Program-made: the position numbers and the translations under genes
In this document: in pieces, positions 33,426 through 44,564 of the stretch
How positions within the stretch are numbered: position 1 is the stretch's first letter
How the letters are laid out: each line of letters begins with the position of its first letter
Source: Anthoceros angustus
Taxonomy: Eukaryota > Streptophyta > Anthocerotopsida > Anthocerotales > Anthocerotaceae
Length of the DNA stretch: 64,000 nt
NCBI GenBank assembly: GCA_010909165.1
Contig: MU008193.1
Location: 186,001-250,000 of the forward strand
Reading direction: 5' to 3'
Notes under the pieces: model-generated
The model's input: only the letters and a program-made list of their open reading frames with translations
Database searches by the model: none
What the model was told of the DNA's origin: nothing

Positions 33426-33507
33426 TCCTCGTCTTGTCAGGCTCTTTCATCTCGCATTTCAGCTTGTTCCGTCTGCTACCCAGAAAATCCATCTGGAAGT
33501 GCTCACC

Positions 33508-35230
33508 ATGGGTCGCTCTTTGGCTTTAAATTTGGTCTTGGGCCTGCTGCTTGTTGGCACCTTTGCAAGCGCGGAGCGTGAGGAGCTCCAACTGGGAGAA
33601 CCCCGCAAGACACTCCAGACCAGTGGAGGACAGATTGAGGAATGGGACGTTCGGGTCCTTAGAGATGCCAATGTCGCCGAAGCCAGGATCACACTCAGGC
33701 CGCGTGGCCTGCTCCTGCCCCAGTACTCTGATTCCGCTTCCGTGGGGTATGTGGAGCAAGGTGAGTCCGACATGACAAGGTTCTGAACACCCTGACAGAA
33801 TCTTGATGATACATTTGATGAGTCGGGGATCTTCAAGGCGCAGCCGCATCTTGGTCTAATCGATGCTGCTTGAAACGCAGGAGAGGGCATTGTGGGTCTT
33901 CTGAGCGGCTACTCCTTGGGCGAGTCCTCTGCAGTCCGCCGTGTAAGGCGTGGCGATGTCGTCGCCTACCCCCGAGGAGTTGCCGGATGGTGGTACAACA
34001 GTGGCAACGAAGACCTCCGCATCCTGGGCATCGCAGACACATCTGCTTCACCGAACGGTGATTACAATGTGAGTGTTCCAGACATACCAGTAGGGAGATC
34101 ACACGACTTGCGCAGCAAATTGTGCGATTCTCGCGACTCCAAGACCGATTCTTCCTTTGCTGTGCCTGCAGGGATTCCATCTGATCGGCGGAGGAAGTGG
34201 GGAAAGCAAGAAGGGATGGCGCTGGGAACGGCATGAGCGTGAGAAACGTGGGCAGGAAGAATTCCGAGGAGTTCTCCACGGCTTCAGGAGGGAATTCTTG
34301 GCTGATGCCTGGGACCTGGACGAGAGCCGAGTGGACGAGCTGCTGGACAGCCAGAGGGGCGCTGGGATTGTGCTGGTTGAGCGTGAGATCAGGCTTCCGG
34401 AACAGGCCAACAGGGAAGAAGGCCGCAGCTTCTCTCGATCCGCCGACCGGGCCGACCCTGACCTCCGGGAGTACCTTGCGAATGGGGAATTCGTCTACAA
34501 CGTTAGGGAGGGATCTGCCGATGTGCGCGTCCGGGATGCTGGTTTCTACAACAGCGTGAACAGGTTCAAGCTGCCCATCCTCAAGGCTGTCGACCTGGGT
34601 CTCACATACGGCCGCCTCGAGAGCGTACGTTTTCACAACCCATCCATCCCCTTCAATGCTTTTTGACCGATGCTCCACAGCTCTCTGTTTAATGCTCCTC
34701 GTCTGCTGCTTGATGCATGCAGAACGCCATCGTGGCTCCCCAGTGGTCACCCACGGGACATGAAGTCGTCCACATCCTGAGGGGCAGCGCTAATCTGCAG
34801 ATCGTTAACAACAACGGGGAGCAGCTTCTGGACAGGGAAGTGAGGGAAGGCGACGCTTACGTGATTCCCCGTTTCTATGCCCACGGCGTCCAGGCCGGCG
34901 ACAAAGGCCTGGAATGGATCAGCTTCTACACCACCCACCAGTGCGTGTCTTAACAATTCGTTTTCAGATTTGATTCTGGATTGCAAAAAGCATTGCACTG
35001 ACTAATACTTGCATTTGCATTGCAGGCCTCTTGTTGAGGCTCTTGCAGGCAGAACATCCGTGCTGAGGCAGCTCCCGGAGGACGTGGCCGCTGCAGCTTT
35101 CAACATTGATATCGAGCAGGTCCGAGAAGCTAGGGAGACCCGAAGGGAGCGTGAAGCTCTGTTGCTGCCTGCTGCAGGCCGCCACCGCCAGAGGAAGGCT
35201 TCTTTCGTCAGCAGGTTCCTCAAGTTTTAA
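33508..35230 (+). CDS. 11S globulin / legumin-type storage protein, gene 1
   Basis: Bicupin storage protein, expected in protein bodies of seeds or spores. Exons by GT/AG borders and frame: 33508-33760, 33881-34068, 34172-34624, 34723-34940, 35026-35230; 438 residues. Residues 1-22 look like a signal peptide (cleavage after ASA). Cupin 1 includes GDVVAYPRGVAGWWYNSG. Cupin 2 includes NAIVAPQW, HEVVHILRGSANLQIV and GLEWISFYTT, then LAGRTSVLRQLP, the legumin C-terminal pattern. Introns 1-3 match the three legumin positions; intron 4, after FYTTHQ, is extra. Asn251-Gly252 sits where legumain cuts 11S precursors, but the mature part has no cysteine, so the classic disulfide is absent. The reading frame is intact. 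The start is the ATG in ACCATGG. Confidence 0.9.
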
Positions 35231-35872
35231 AAAGCTATGGCGAAAGAGCAAAACGAGGCTGAGTCCCGTGGAGAAAAATGCACAGAGCGAAATCGAGTGT
35301 AGCTGCTTCTGATGACTGAAACAGAGTTCTCTTGTGATTTCAACTGAAACACAGCATCGATGCCTTCCAGCGCCAGTTCCCAAAATTAAATGAAGAATAC
35401 CACCAATTCCCAAAATTGAAGGAAGCAAAACAAGTGACTGAAGAAACATCCTTGTCACTGTACAATTCTTGGTCCTGTGATCATATGCATGCAGAGTATA
35501 GGGTGATAACCTGCCGTCAAAAACCTGGCGTGCATCTTTCAGTTCACCATATTTTGCATACATGTCCACCAGGCAGGCAGGTGCCGACCAGTGTGTCATC
35601 CAGCAGTCCTACTTAGACAATCTGTGTCTGCAGCTGCCTGCCCCCTCTGTAGGGCACCAGTGCCTCAGGCCGAAAGGAGGCCTCCCCGCTCCATTTCTCC
35701 GTACAGAACAAGTGTCTCATGTCCGAGCCCTTGGCGGGCATACCCAGCAAATCAGGGCATTTCATGTCACCACAGTTGGCCCTCTTTACTCAACAGCCTC
35801 CCAGGGCCATCCTGTACAATTGGAGGAGGCACCTCATCAGCCGTGTGTCACTGCCATACAGGCCTTACTAGT

Positions 35873-36175
35873 TAGGGTTGATTGGGTAGGGGCCCGCGTG
35901 CTGTCGGCCCCCGTTCCAAAATTGCGAATCAATTAAACCTGGAACATGTCGCAGTTCTTCTGGAGTGCGGCATAACCATAGGAGAGGAAAGCACTGGATT
36001 ATATTCCCACAGGTTGGTCCGTCAACTGAGCGGTCCAATGTGGGGTAATTGTTCGTTCTCCACTCTTCACTGTTCCGGCCGGTGTAGGCAGTTACATTGT
36101 GCCTGTTGTTTTAGCATGCCTTGTTTTGGCGAGCAGAGGCAGGCGATATGTGAAGAGCGGGCGGATTGAACACTT
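35873..36175 (+). repeat. dispersed ~300-bp repeat, copy b
   Basis: Starts near GGGTAGGGGCC and CCCCCGTTCCAAAA, ends near TTTTGGCGAGCAGAGGCAGG. No coding potential. It is part of the duplicated block and so paired with 43203-43500. Confidence 0.75.
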
Positions 36176-36245
36176 TCCCCAAGAAGCTGGCCAGAGGTCT
36201 GTCTCAACACCTGCCGTTTAAATGAAAAACCTTCTTACTTCCGGC

Positions 36246-36253
36246 CATGCATG
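36246..36253. promoter_or_regulatory. RY element CATGCATG
   Basis: CATGCATG is the RY/Sph box bound by ABI3/FUS3/LEC2-type B3 factors in seed-storage promoters. A second lies at 36523-36530, and TGCATGCAT at 40577-40584 upstream of gene 3. These two sites are 1.0-1.3 kb from gene 2 and also inside a repeat, so their role is uncertain. Confidence 0.35.
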
Positions 36254-36255
36254 CT

Positions 36256-36470
36256 GCTTAGAATTGATAGGGTAGGGGCGTTCGACGCATGCTTCCAGCC
36301 GCCATCCCGCCAGATCAACAAAGCCTTCACAAGGGAGTTGCCGGATCAACAATGGAAGTTTGGCCCATTCCTTAGTTAGGAAAGGTGACATTTTCCTCGA
36401 AGGGGAGGGCGTAGGGTGATACTGCCACAGCTGGCCATGTCAGTGGACGGTCCAATGTGGGATACTTGTG
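36256..36470 (+). repeat. dispersed repeat, copy c (partial)
   Basis: GATAGGGTAGGGGCG start, then the GGTCCAATGTGGGATA block. Confidence 0.6.
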
Positions 36471-36534
36471 CACTGTCCAGTCTTCACTCTTCCAGCCTGC
36501 TAGGGGCCCTCGTGCTTCCGGCCATGCATGCTGC

Positions 36535-36640
36535 TTAGAATTGATAGGGTAGGGGCCTTCTATGCATGCTTCCAGCCCCAGTTCCAAAGTTGCAAAACGT
36601 AAGAAACCGAGTATACTTGCAAAGTGGCTAACCGGCCACA
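36535..36640 (+). repeat. dispersed repeat, copy d (5' part)
   Basis: GATAGGGTAGGGGCC...CAGTTCCAAAG start; diverges afterwards. Confidence 0.6.
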
Positions 36641-36687
36641 AATTTTACAGTATGTGACGGAAAGCAGAGCATAAGGTGATAACAATG

Positions 36688-36757
36688 GAGCAGTAGTGGT
36701 GTAGTGGAAGGCTGATTCGCTTCCATGTCCAGGCCCGAGTTGGATTCTCGGTTGGTG
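36688..36757 (+). tRNA. tRNA-Gly(UCC)-like sequence, degenerate
   Basis: TGGTGTAGTGGAAGG resembles a tRNA A box and GAGTTGGATTCTC a B box. A seven-base loop CTTCCAT would place UCC as anticodon. The acceptor ends do not pair well, so it is a tRNA pseudogene or a SINE promoter rather than a working gene. Confidence 0.3.
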
Positions 36758-36998
36758 TATGTGTTGATATCATGCAAACTACATTAGTTCATTGTTGGCC
36801 CAATGTCTCGTCATTCTTGGCTCACCACTTTCCATATTCCGCCAGCGAAGGCATGGTGCGCTGCCGAAGAAGACAGAGCAAAGGCTCTGTCGCCTGCCGT
36901 GATGGCCATGTACGTTTGCCTAAGACGGTCATTACCCTACATTTTGTATGTAATCGGCCGACTACATTCTTCCGAGCCTACATTAGTACATGCTGCTT

Positions 36999-37280
36999 AG
37001 GCTTGACAGGGTAGGGGCCTACTTGCTTCCAAGTTCCGACCCCCGTTCCAAAAACGTGTTCACTCTGAGAGAGGATTCGGAAAATCCTCCATGCCCCTAC
37101 TGGGAGACAAGAGGTTTATATTGGCACAGCGTGTGCCATAGACTGAGCGGCCCGATGTGGGATAATTGATGGCTCTCCACTCCTCACGGTTCCCGCCAAT
37201 CTATACATTGACATGGTCCTGGCCCCTGTTCGTTTTGCATGCCTTGTTTTTTGGCGAGCAAGTTTAGGCAGATGAAGGTG
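36999..37280 (+). repeat. dispersed repeat, copy e
   Basis: GACAGGGTAGGGGCC...CCCCCGTTCCAAAA start, GCGGCCCGATGTGGGATAAT middle, TTTTTTGGCGAGCA end. It lies about 270 bp before gene 2. Confidence 0.7.
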
Positions 37281-37446
37281 TGAAGTGTCAGGCATGCAAA
37301 CGGCATATTCTTGCGTCTCTTGGGACGCTGGAACGAGTGGGATTGTGACCAGTTGAACTGGCAGTGATGCCGGAGTGGGAGCTGCAGTCCGGAATTCGCA
37401 AGGGTGTGTAGACCGCCCAATACAGATGTATCCGCACTGCTCCTGG

Positions 37447-37458
37447 GAGTACAAATGC
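37447..37458 (+). promoter_or_regulatory. conserved core-promoter box of storage gene 2
   Basis: GAGTACAAATGC, 90 bp before the ATG, identical to the gene 1 box. Confidence 0.5.
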
Positions 37459-37547
37459 GGCTACCCGCCGCTGCGTTTCTCATCCCTCGGCACTCGGTGT
37501 CTGGCGTTGTCTGGGATTGTGGATAGGAGATCTGCAGTGGTGTCGCC

Positions 37548-39634
37548 ATGGGTCGCTCTCTGTTTTGGGTGTTGGGTTTGCTCCTGGTGGCGTCCTTTGC
37601 GACAGGGGAGCGTGAGGAGCTTCGGCTGGGAGAGCCGGAGGAGGTGTTCCGCACTGATGGAGGTCGGGTCGAGCAATGGCAGCCCGATAACCGGGCTCTG
37701 AGAGATGCTAACGTTGCATCCGCCAGGGTCGTGCTCAAGCAACGTGGTCTGTTCCTGCCCAAGTACTCTGATTCTGCGGCCGTCGGGTATGTCGAAGAAG
37801 GTGAGAGGATAGCAGAAGGTGTTGGTGAATATGGGTGCTGAAGATCGTTCTTTGTTTTGTTTGATTTGAGGTCGAGCTGAAAGTTTGTCTCCTGTCGACG
37901 GCGCCCGCATGTGCAGGTGAGGGCATTCTGGGCGTTCTGAGCGGGTACGCTGAAAGCTCCAGAATCCGTCGGGTGAGGCGCGGCGATGTCGTTGCCTTAC
38001 CTCGGGGAGTAGCTTCATGGTGGTACAACAGCGGCAATGAGGAGCTCCGCATCCTCGGCTTCGCCGACACATCTGCATCAGAGAACGGGGAGTACAATGT
38101 AAGCGCTTGCTTGTGGTGTGGAGCGACATCCATGTTTTGGGCACGGGTGCACATGGGTTTGCAAATTTTGGTGGGTGCCGAGTTCGGTATCCGAATGTGT
38201 ATGTTCGCTGCGCAGGCGTTCTATCTGGCCGGTGGAGGACGAGGTGAAGGCAGGAGGAGGCTGAACCGAGGGAAAGGCGGCGAGCGCCGGGAACGGGAAC
38301 GGGAGGAACGCGAGCGCCGGGAACGGGAACGGGAGGAACGCGAGCGCCGGGAACGGGAACGGGAGGAACGCGAGCGCCGGGAACGGGAGGAGCGCGAGCG
38401 CCGGGAACGGGAGGAGCGCGAGCGCCGGGAACGGGAGGAACGCGAGCGCCAGGAACGGGAGGGGGACGAGAACGGAGGAGAACGTAAGGAACGTGAGAAA
38501 CGCGAGCGTGAGGAACGCGAGCGACGCGAACGGGAGGAGCGGGAACGAGAACGGGAGCGTGAGCGCGAACGGGAACGGGAGGAGCGTGAGCGGGAACGGC
38601 GGCGAAGGGAGCGTGAAGATCGCAAGCACGGAGGGCACGGACGGGAGCAGGAGGAGGAGTACGGCTCGATTCTCCAAGGTTTCAGGAGAGAGTTTTTAGC
38701 TGAGGCCTGGGATCTGGACGAGGCCAGAGTGGACGAGCTGCTGGACAGCCAGAGGGGCTCGGCTATCGTCTTGGTTGATCGTGAAATCAGGGTGCCCGAG
38801 TTCGAGCAGGAGGAGGAGTTGAACAGGGAGGAGGGTCGTAGCATCTCCCGATCCGCCGAGAGGGCCGATGCTCATCTCCGCGAGTACCTGGCCAGCGGAG
38901 AGTTTGTGTTCAACGTTCGCGAGGGATCTGCTGATGTGCGCGTCCGCGATGCTGGTTTCTACAACAGCGTCAACAGGTTCAAGCTGCCCATCCTCAGGGC
39001 TCTCGACTTGGGTCTCACTTACGGCCGTCTGGAGAACGTATGTTACGTTTTTTCCAGATCTTTTATGGTTTCTGCAGATTTTGCATGCAGTTGTGATTAC
39101 TCACGAATCCGAATTGGGGTTTCTGCAGAATGCAATTCTGGCTCCTCAGTGGTCGCCCACGGGACATGAGGTGGTGCATATCTTGAGGGGTAGTGGCAAC
39201 TTGCAGGTGGTGAGTCACAATGGGGAGCAGCTTGTGGATAGGGAAGTGCGGGAAGGTGAAGCGTATGTGATTCCCCGTTTCCATGCCCACGGCGTTCAGG
39301 CTGGCAACGAAGGCTTGGAGTGGATCAGCTTCTACACCACCGACCAGTGAGTGTTCCTGCCTGCTTTTTAGCTTTGCTCTGCTGGTGTCTGTCTGCTTGG
39401 AACTTGTCTTGTTTATTTGCCGGACATCGCATGTGCAGGCCCCTCGTGGAAGCTCTTGCAGGCAGGACCTCCGTGCTGAGGAGGCTTCCGGAGGAAGTGG
39501 CAGCAGCAGCCTTCAACATCGATGTTGCTCAGGTGCGCGAAGCAAGAGAGACTCGGAGGGCTGAGGAGCCGCTTCTGCTGCCAGCTGGAAAGAGCCACCG
39601 CGAGAGGAAGCATCCCTTCCTCGCCACCTTCTGA
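37548..39634 (+). CDS. 11S globulin / legumin-type storage protein, gene 2, with Arg/Glu repeat
   Basis: Same five-exon plan as gene 1: 37548-37800, 37917-38098, 38216-39037, 39129-39346, 39439-39634; 556 residues, frame intact. Signal peptide about 1-20. Cupin 1 has GDVVALPRGVASWWYNSG; cupin 2 has NAILAPQW, HEVVHILRGSGNLQVV and GLEWISFYTT, ending LAGRTSVLRRLP. Exon 3 opens AFYLAGGG, like the legumin FYLAGN. It then carries about 120 residues of Arg/Glu repeat (about 167-287) between the cupins, in the hypervariable acidic position of legumins. The legumain site is altered: ASGEF stands where gene 1 has ANGEF. No mature cysteine. It is clearly older and more diverged than the gene 1/3 pair. 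Confidence 0.9.
38281..38640 (+). repeat. in-frame 30/18-bp coding repeat (Arg/Glu)
   Basis: A unit around CGCGAGCGCCGGGAACGGGA is repeated, first with a 30-bp and then an 18-bp period, then degenerate units. The region stays in frame with exon 3 throughout, so selection or repeat-unit size has kept the frame. Confidence 0.9.
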
Positions 39635-40753
39635 AAAGCTGCAGAAACGTGTTTCAACTTGTCTAAGTGCAGATCAGTGCTCCACCTTGTAGTAGGAATT
39701 GCCAAGCAAGTCTTACAAGGGTGGGAAGGACAATTTTGTTAGTGCCAGTCAGCAGCGAGGGGGGTTCCTCTGTTTCGCTAAGAGGATGTTAGCCTTTCCA
39801 TGTAAATAGACTACTTTTGCGTTAAGTACTAAGACGAAGTTTCCTTTCAGCACCTCCAAAGCGTTGTCATCTTTGTACCCCCCTAATGTGTCGACAGACA
39901 GACAGACTCCTTACACTTTGAGCCCCCCCCTTATCGATCGACAGGCATATCCCTTTGTCAGTATTCTTGTCTCATTTAGTAGGATTTGTGCCTCTCGGAT
40001 GATTTGTGAAGGCTGTATTGATTAGACTGTTTTTCAGTAGTACTGACCAAACTGCTGGTTTGTAGAGGCTTTGCTGCTAACAAATCAACAGAATGACGGA
40101 GACTTGAGACAGCCTGGAGTTGCCTCACAAAACGCCTCACAAAGCTTGAGAGAACTCTAGAACCTCTCACCAAACATCCTTTTTTGTTAATGACAACATG
40201 TAAGTCATGACGAAGTAGAAAACACGCATTTAGCTGTTCCGCACGTTGTCAAAAAGATGGGTTTGTGACGACTTGCAGATGCACCAATTCGACCTCCAGA
40301 GTCCAGATTCTCGATCCACATGCTGGGCCGATACACAAAGCGGTGCCTTTGCGCCGCACCCAGTGCCTACATTCGATTTGCAGAGCGAATATAGTACAAA
40401 CATTCTGGAGATCACTAGTACAGTGCCTCTCCAGATTCTCAGTTCACACACGGCGAGAAACTGATAAGCGTGTCCTGGCGCCACACCAGATGCCTACGAG
40501 GTGTCATCTTGTTTGTGCGGAGTAATCGGAGGCGGGGATTTCTCCAAATGCATCGAGACACAAAATTTCACCAGGTGCATGCATCCACGACCTCGCAAGG
40601 GCTGCCTGTACGGGATATTCGACAACCAGTACTTCTGGAGTGGCCTCTTAGCTTGCGTCTGTTGGAACTTGGAACAGAGGCGGTAAACTGCCAGTGTTAC
40701 CCAAGAGTGACTGCATGTTGATTGCATTTGCCATATCCGCCCCTGCCATCCAG

Positions 40754-40765
40754 TAGTACAAATGC
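40754..40765 (+). promoter_or_regulatory. conserved core-promoter box of storage gene 3
   Basis: TAGTACAAATGC, 83 bp before the ATG; one base differs from genes 1 and 2. Confidence 0.45.
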
Positions 40766-40847
40766 TGCTCGCCTCGTCTGGCTCTCTCATCTAGCATTTC
40801 AGCTTGTTCCCTCTGGTACCCACAACATCCATCTGGAAGTGGTCACC

Positions 40848-42566
40848 ATGGGTCGCTCTTTGGCTTTATTCTTGGGCCTGCTGCTTGTGGCATCCTTCGC
40901 CAGCGCCCACGGTGAGGAGCTCCAACTCGGAGAGCCCCGTGAGACCCTGCGGACCAATGGAGGACAGATCGAGGAATGGGACGTTCGGGTTCTGAGAGAT
41001 GCCAACGTCGCAGAAGCCAGGATCATTCTCAGGCCGCGTGGCCTGCTCCTGCCCCAGTACTCTGATTCCGCTTCCGTAGGGTATGTTGAGCAAGGTGAGT
41101 CTGACATGACAAGATTCTGGACATCCTGTCCAAATCCGATGAAACACATTTGATCAGGCCGGATGTGCAATGCGCAGCAGCATGTGGGATTAAGCGATGC
41201 TGCTTGAAACGCAGGAGAGGGCATTGTGGGTCTTTTGAGCGGCTACTCCTTGGGCGAGTCCTCTGCAGTCCGCCGTGTGAGGCGTGGCGATGTCGTTGTC
41301 TTCCCCCGAGGAGTTGCCGGATGGTGGTACAACAGTGGCAACGAAGACCTCCGCACCCTGTGGATCTCAGACACATCTGCTTCACCGAACGGTGATTACC
41401 ATGTAAGTGTTCCAGACGTACCAGTAAAGAGATCTTACGCCTTGCGCAGCAAATTGTGCAATTCTCACGACTCCAAGACGGGTTCTTCCATTGCTGTGCC
41501 TGCAGCCATTCGATCTGATCGGCGGAGGAAGCGGGGAAAGCAGGAGGGAACGGCGCCGGGAACGGGAATATGAGCGTGAGGAACGTGGGCAGGAGGAATT
41601 CAGAGGAGTCCTCCACGGCTTCAGGAGGGAATTCCTGGCTGATGCCTGGGACCTGGACGAGAGCCGAGTGGACGAGCTGCTGGACAGCCAGAGGGGCGCT
41701 GGGATTGTGCTGGTTGAGCGTGAGATCAGGCTTCCGGAACAGGCCAACTGGGAAGAAGGCCGCAGCTTCTCTCGATCCGCCGACCGGGCCGACCCTGACC
41801 TCCGGGAGTACCTTGCGAATGGGGAATTCGTCTACAACGTTAGGAGGGATCTGCCGATGTGCGCGTCCGGGATGCTGGTTTCTACAACAGCGTGAACAGG
41901 TTCAAGCTGCCCATCCTCAAGGCTGTCGACCTGGGTCTCACATACGGCCGCCTCGAGAGCGTACGTTTTCACAACCCACCCATCCCCTTCAATGCTTTTT
42001 GACCGATGCTCCACAGCGCTCTGTTTAATGCTCCTCGTCTGCTGTTTGATGCATGCAGAACGCCATCGTGGCTCCCCAGTGGTCACCCACGGGACATGAA
42101 GTCGTCCACATCCTGAGGGGCAGCGCTAATCTGCAAATCGTTAACAACAACGGGGAGCAGCTTCTGGACAGGGAAGTGAGGGAAGGTGACGCCTATGTGG
42201 TTCCCCGTTTCTATGCCCACGGCGTCCAGGCCGGCGACGAAGGCCTGGAATGGATCAGCTTCTACACCACCCACCAGTGCGTGTCCTAACAATTCGTTTT
42301 CAGATTTGATTCTGGCTTGCAAAAAGCATTGCACTGACTACTACTTGCATTTGCATTGCAGGCCTCTTGTTGAGGCTCTTGCAGGCAGAACATCCGTGCT
42401 GAGGCAGCTCCCGGAGGACGTGGCCGCTGCAGCTTTCAACATTGATATCGAGCAGGTCCGAGAAGCTAGGGAAACCCGAAGGGAGCGTGAAGCTCTGTTG
42501 CTGCCTGCTGCAGGCCGCCACCGCCAGAGGAAGGCTTCTGTCGCCAGCAGGTTCCTCAAGTTTTAA
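40848..42566 (+). pseudogene. 11S globulin / legumin-type gene 3, one-base frameshift
   Basis: Exons as in gene 1: 40848-41094, 41215-41402, 41506-41960, 42059-42276, 42362-42566. All splice borders and the final stop are kept. Exon 3 is 455 bp and not divisible by 3: near 41842 the sequence reads GTTAGGAGGG where gene 1 has GTTAGGGAGGG, one G fewer. Translation shifts after EFVYNVR and stops at 41895, losing cupin 2. The rest is open and nearly the same as gene 1, with one extra codon in the charged linker and a shorter signal peptide. Because the lost base is in a G run, a consensus error is as likely as a real null allele. Confidence 0.85.
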
Positions 42567-43202
42567 AGAGCTATGGGGAAATAGCAAAGCGAGTCTGAGT
42601 CCCGTAGAGAAAAATGCACAGAGCGAGATCGAGTGTAGCTGCTTCTGATGACTGAAACAGAGTTCTCTTGTGATTTCAACTGAAACACAGCATCGATGCC
42701 TTCCAGCCCCAGTTCCCAAAATTGAATGAAGAATATCACCAGTTCCCAAAATTGAAGGAAGCAAAACAAGTGACTGAAGAAACATCCTTGTCACTGTACA
42801 ATTCTTGGTCCTGTGATCATATGCATGCAGAGTATAGGGTGATAACCTGCCGTCAAAAACCCGGCGTGCATCTTTCAGATCACCATATTTTGCATACATG
42901 TCCACCAGGCAGGCAGGTGTCGACCAGTGTGTCATCCAGCAGTCCTACTTCGACAATCTGTGTCTGCAGCTGCCTGCCCCTCTGTAGGGCACCAGTGCCT
43001 CAGGCCGAAAGGAGGCCTCCCCGCTCCATTTCTCCGTACAGAACAAGTGTCTCATGTCCGAGCCCTTGGCGGGCATACCCAGCAAATCAGGGCATTTCAT
43101 GTCACCACAGTTGGCCCTCTTTACTCAACAGCCCCCAGGGCCATGCTGTACAGCTGGAGGAGGCACCTCATCGGCCGTGTCTCACTGCCATACAAGCAAT
43201 GC

Positions 43203-43500
43203 TAGTTAGGGTTGATTGGGTAGGGGCCCGCATACTGTCGGCCCCCGTTCCAAAATTAAGTGTTGATTAAGCATTGGACATGTCGCAGCTCTTCTAGAGT
43301 GCGGCATAATCCGTGGAGAGGAAAGCACTGGATTATATTCCCACAGGTTGGTCCGTCACCTGAGCGGCCCAATGTGGGGTAATTGTTCGTTCTCCACTCT
43401 TCACTGTTCCGGCCGGTGTAGACATTTACATTGTGCCTGTTGTTTTAGCATGCCTTGTTTTGGCGAGCAGAGGCAGGCGATATGTGAAGAGCGTGCGGAT
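43203..43500 (+). repeat. dispersed ~300-bp repeat, copy f
   Basis: Partner of copy b by segmental duplication; same GGGTAGGGGCC start and GGCGAGCAGAGGCAGG end. Confidence 0.75.
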
Positions 43501-43550
43501 TGAACACTTTCCCCAAGAAGCGGGCCAGAGGTCTGTCTCAACACTTGCCG

Positions 43551-44322
43551 TGTGCCGGCAACTCAAGTTGCCCAATGTGGGGGGATGGCTTTTGCTCGAC
43601 ATCCACTGCTTCGTCCTGTGTAGGACAACGTTCCTGTCCGTTCTTGGAGACCTTGTGGAGTCTTGTCGGCTGCCCAAAGACAAAATGAGGAGCAACCAAG
43701 AGCCGAGCATACAGTGTAGAGACATACCAGCCAGCGGCAGGAGATTGAATGAAGCAGATCTAGATCAAATAAAATTCTTCTTCTTCTTCTTGATGTACCA
43801 ATTCAGATGCCATGGCCTCTGCGTATCCTCTCTACGCTCTCTTGAAGTTCAGGCGAGTACTTCAATTCCTCTTCAAGTACAGCAGCATAGGAAGTTTTCA
43901 TTGTGGCCGCATGTTGGTGGGGATTGGGGGGGATTGATGGTACCTTGGGAGGAATTCGAGAAACATCTTGTGGAAGCTGCAGCTCACCAAATCAGTGTGC
44001 CCGTGGAAGAGAACGGATAGTGGGGTTCAGGCACCACATCAATGTAAGGTAAGCCCGCACTGCTCGACCAGCCCACCCAGGTAGCCCGGTGTCTTGGCGC
44101 CGCGCCAGATGCCTGCAGGCCACTTGTGATACGGAATCCGAAGCACATGTGGAGATGGGCAAGCCCCCGCAGGAACCAGGGGCATGCACTAGTACTGCTT
44201 ACTACTCGCAAGGCTCGCTTGCATGCATATGCGATCTTCTTAAAACACTCCACCGCAGTCCGACTCTGTTTAAGACTGGAATGGGTGCGGCAAACTTGTT
44301 GAGGTTATGGCGATTAGAGCCC
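43551..44322. other. intergenic, no gene recognised
   Basis: A TTCTTCTTCTTCTT tract lies at about 43777-43790. Only chance ORFs are seen. Confidence 0.5.
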
Positions 44323-44501
44323 TGATTAGGGCACGTTTGAATAATACTTATATATTATTTAGGTTACTGTGATTTGAATAGACATCTTAGATTCAGTTTT
44401 TATAACTACTTTCTTTGTTCTACTTTGACATTGTTCCTTCTTCAGTTTTAGAGGCTTTTGTTCAATTCTCCACCCTTCTGCACATGCCATGCACTTTGTC
44501 A

Positions 44502-44513
44502 TGGTATCAGAGC
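44502..44513 (+). other. primer binding site, initiator tRNA-Met
   Basis: TGGTATCAGAGC directly after the LTR end. Confidence 0.85.
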
Positions 44514-44564
44514 CCTGTTGATCTTTAACTAATATGCATATCTTACAAGGCAAATGCTAGCAGC

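Larger units (their letters stand above)
33013..36217 (+). repeat. segmental duplication, left copy (storage gene 1 block)
   Basis: Aligns throughout with 40339-43550: promoter, gene, 3' flank and a dispersed repeat. Differences are mainly substitutions with few indels, including in introns, which suggests a fairly recent duplication. Confidence 0.9.
40339..43550 (+). repeat. segmental duplication, right copy (storage gene 3 block)
   Basis: Partner of 33013-36217. The pair diverges abruptly at 36217 / 43550. Confidence 0.9.

Noticed and set aside
33833-34750. 305-codon minus-strand ORF across storage gene 1
   Set aside because: Antisense shadow of the legumin-type gene, crossing its introns.
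34964-35599. 211-codon minus-strand ORFs at the 3' end of genes 1 and 3
   Set aside because: They overlap exon 5 and the 3' flank in antisense. Conservation between 35599 and 42935 is explained by the segmental duplication. A short MTHWS...LVDMYAKYGELKDARQVF-like start resembles a plant PPR repeat and may be a tiny relic, but it is too short to call.
38221-38844. Ser/Arg- and Phe/Pro/Leu-rich minus-strand ORFs
   Set aside because: Antisense readings of the Arg/Glu coding repeat.
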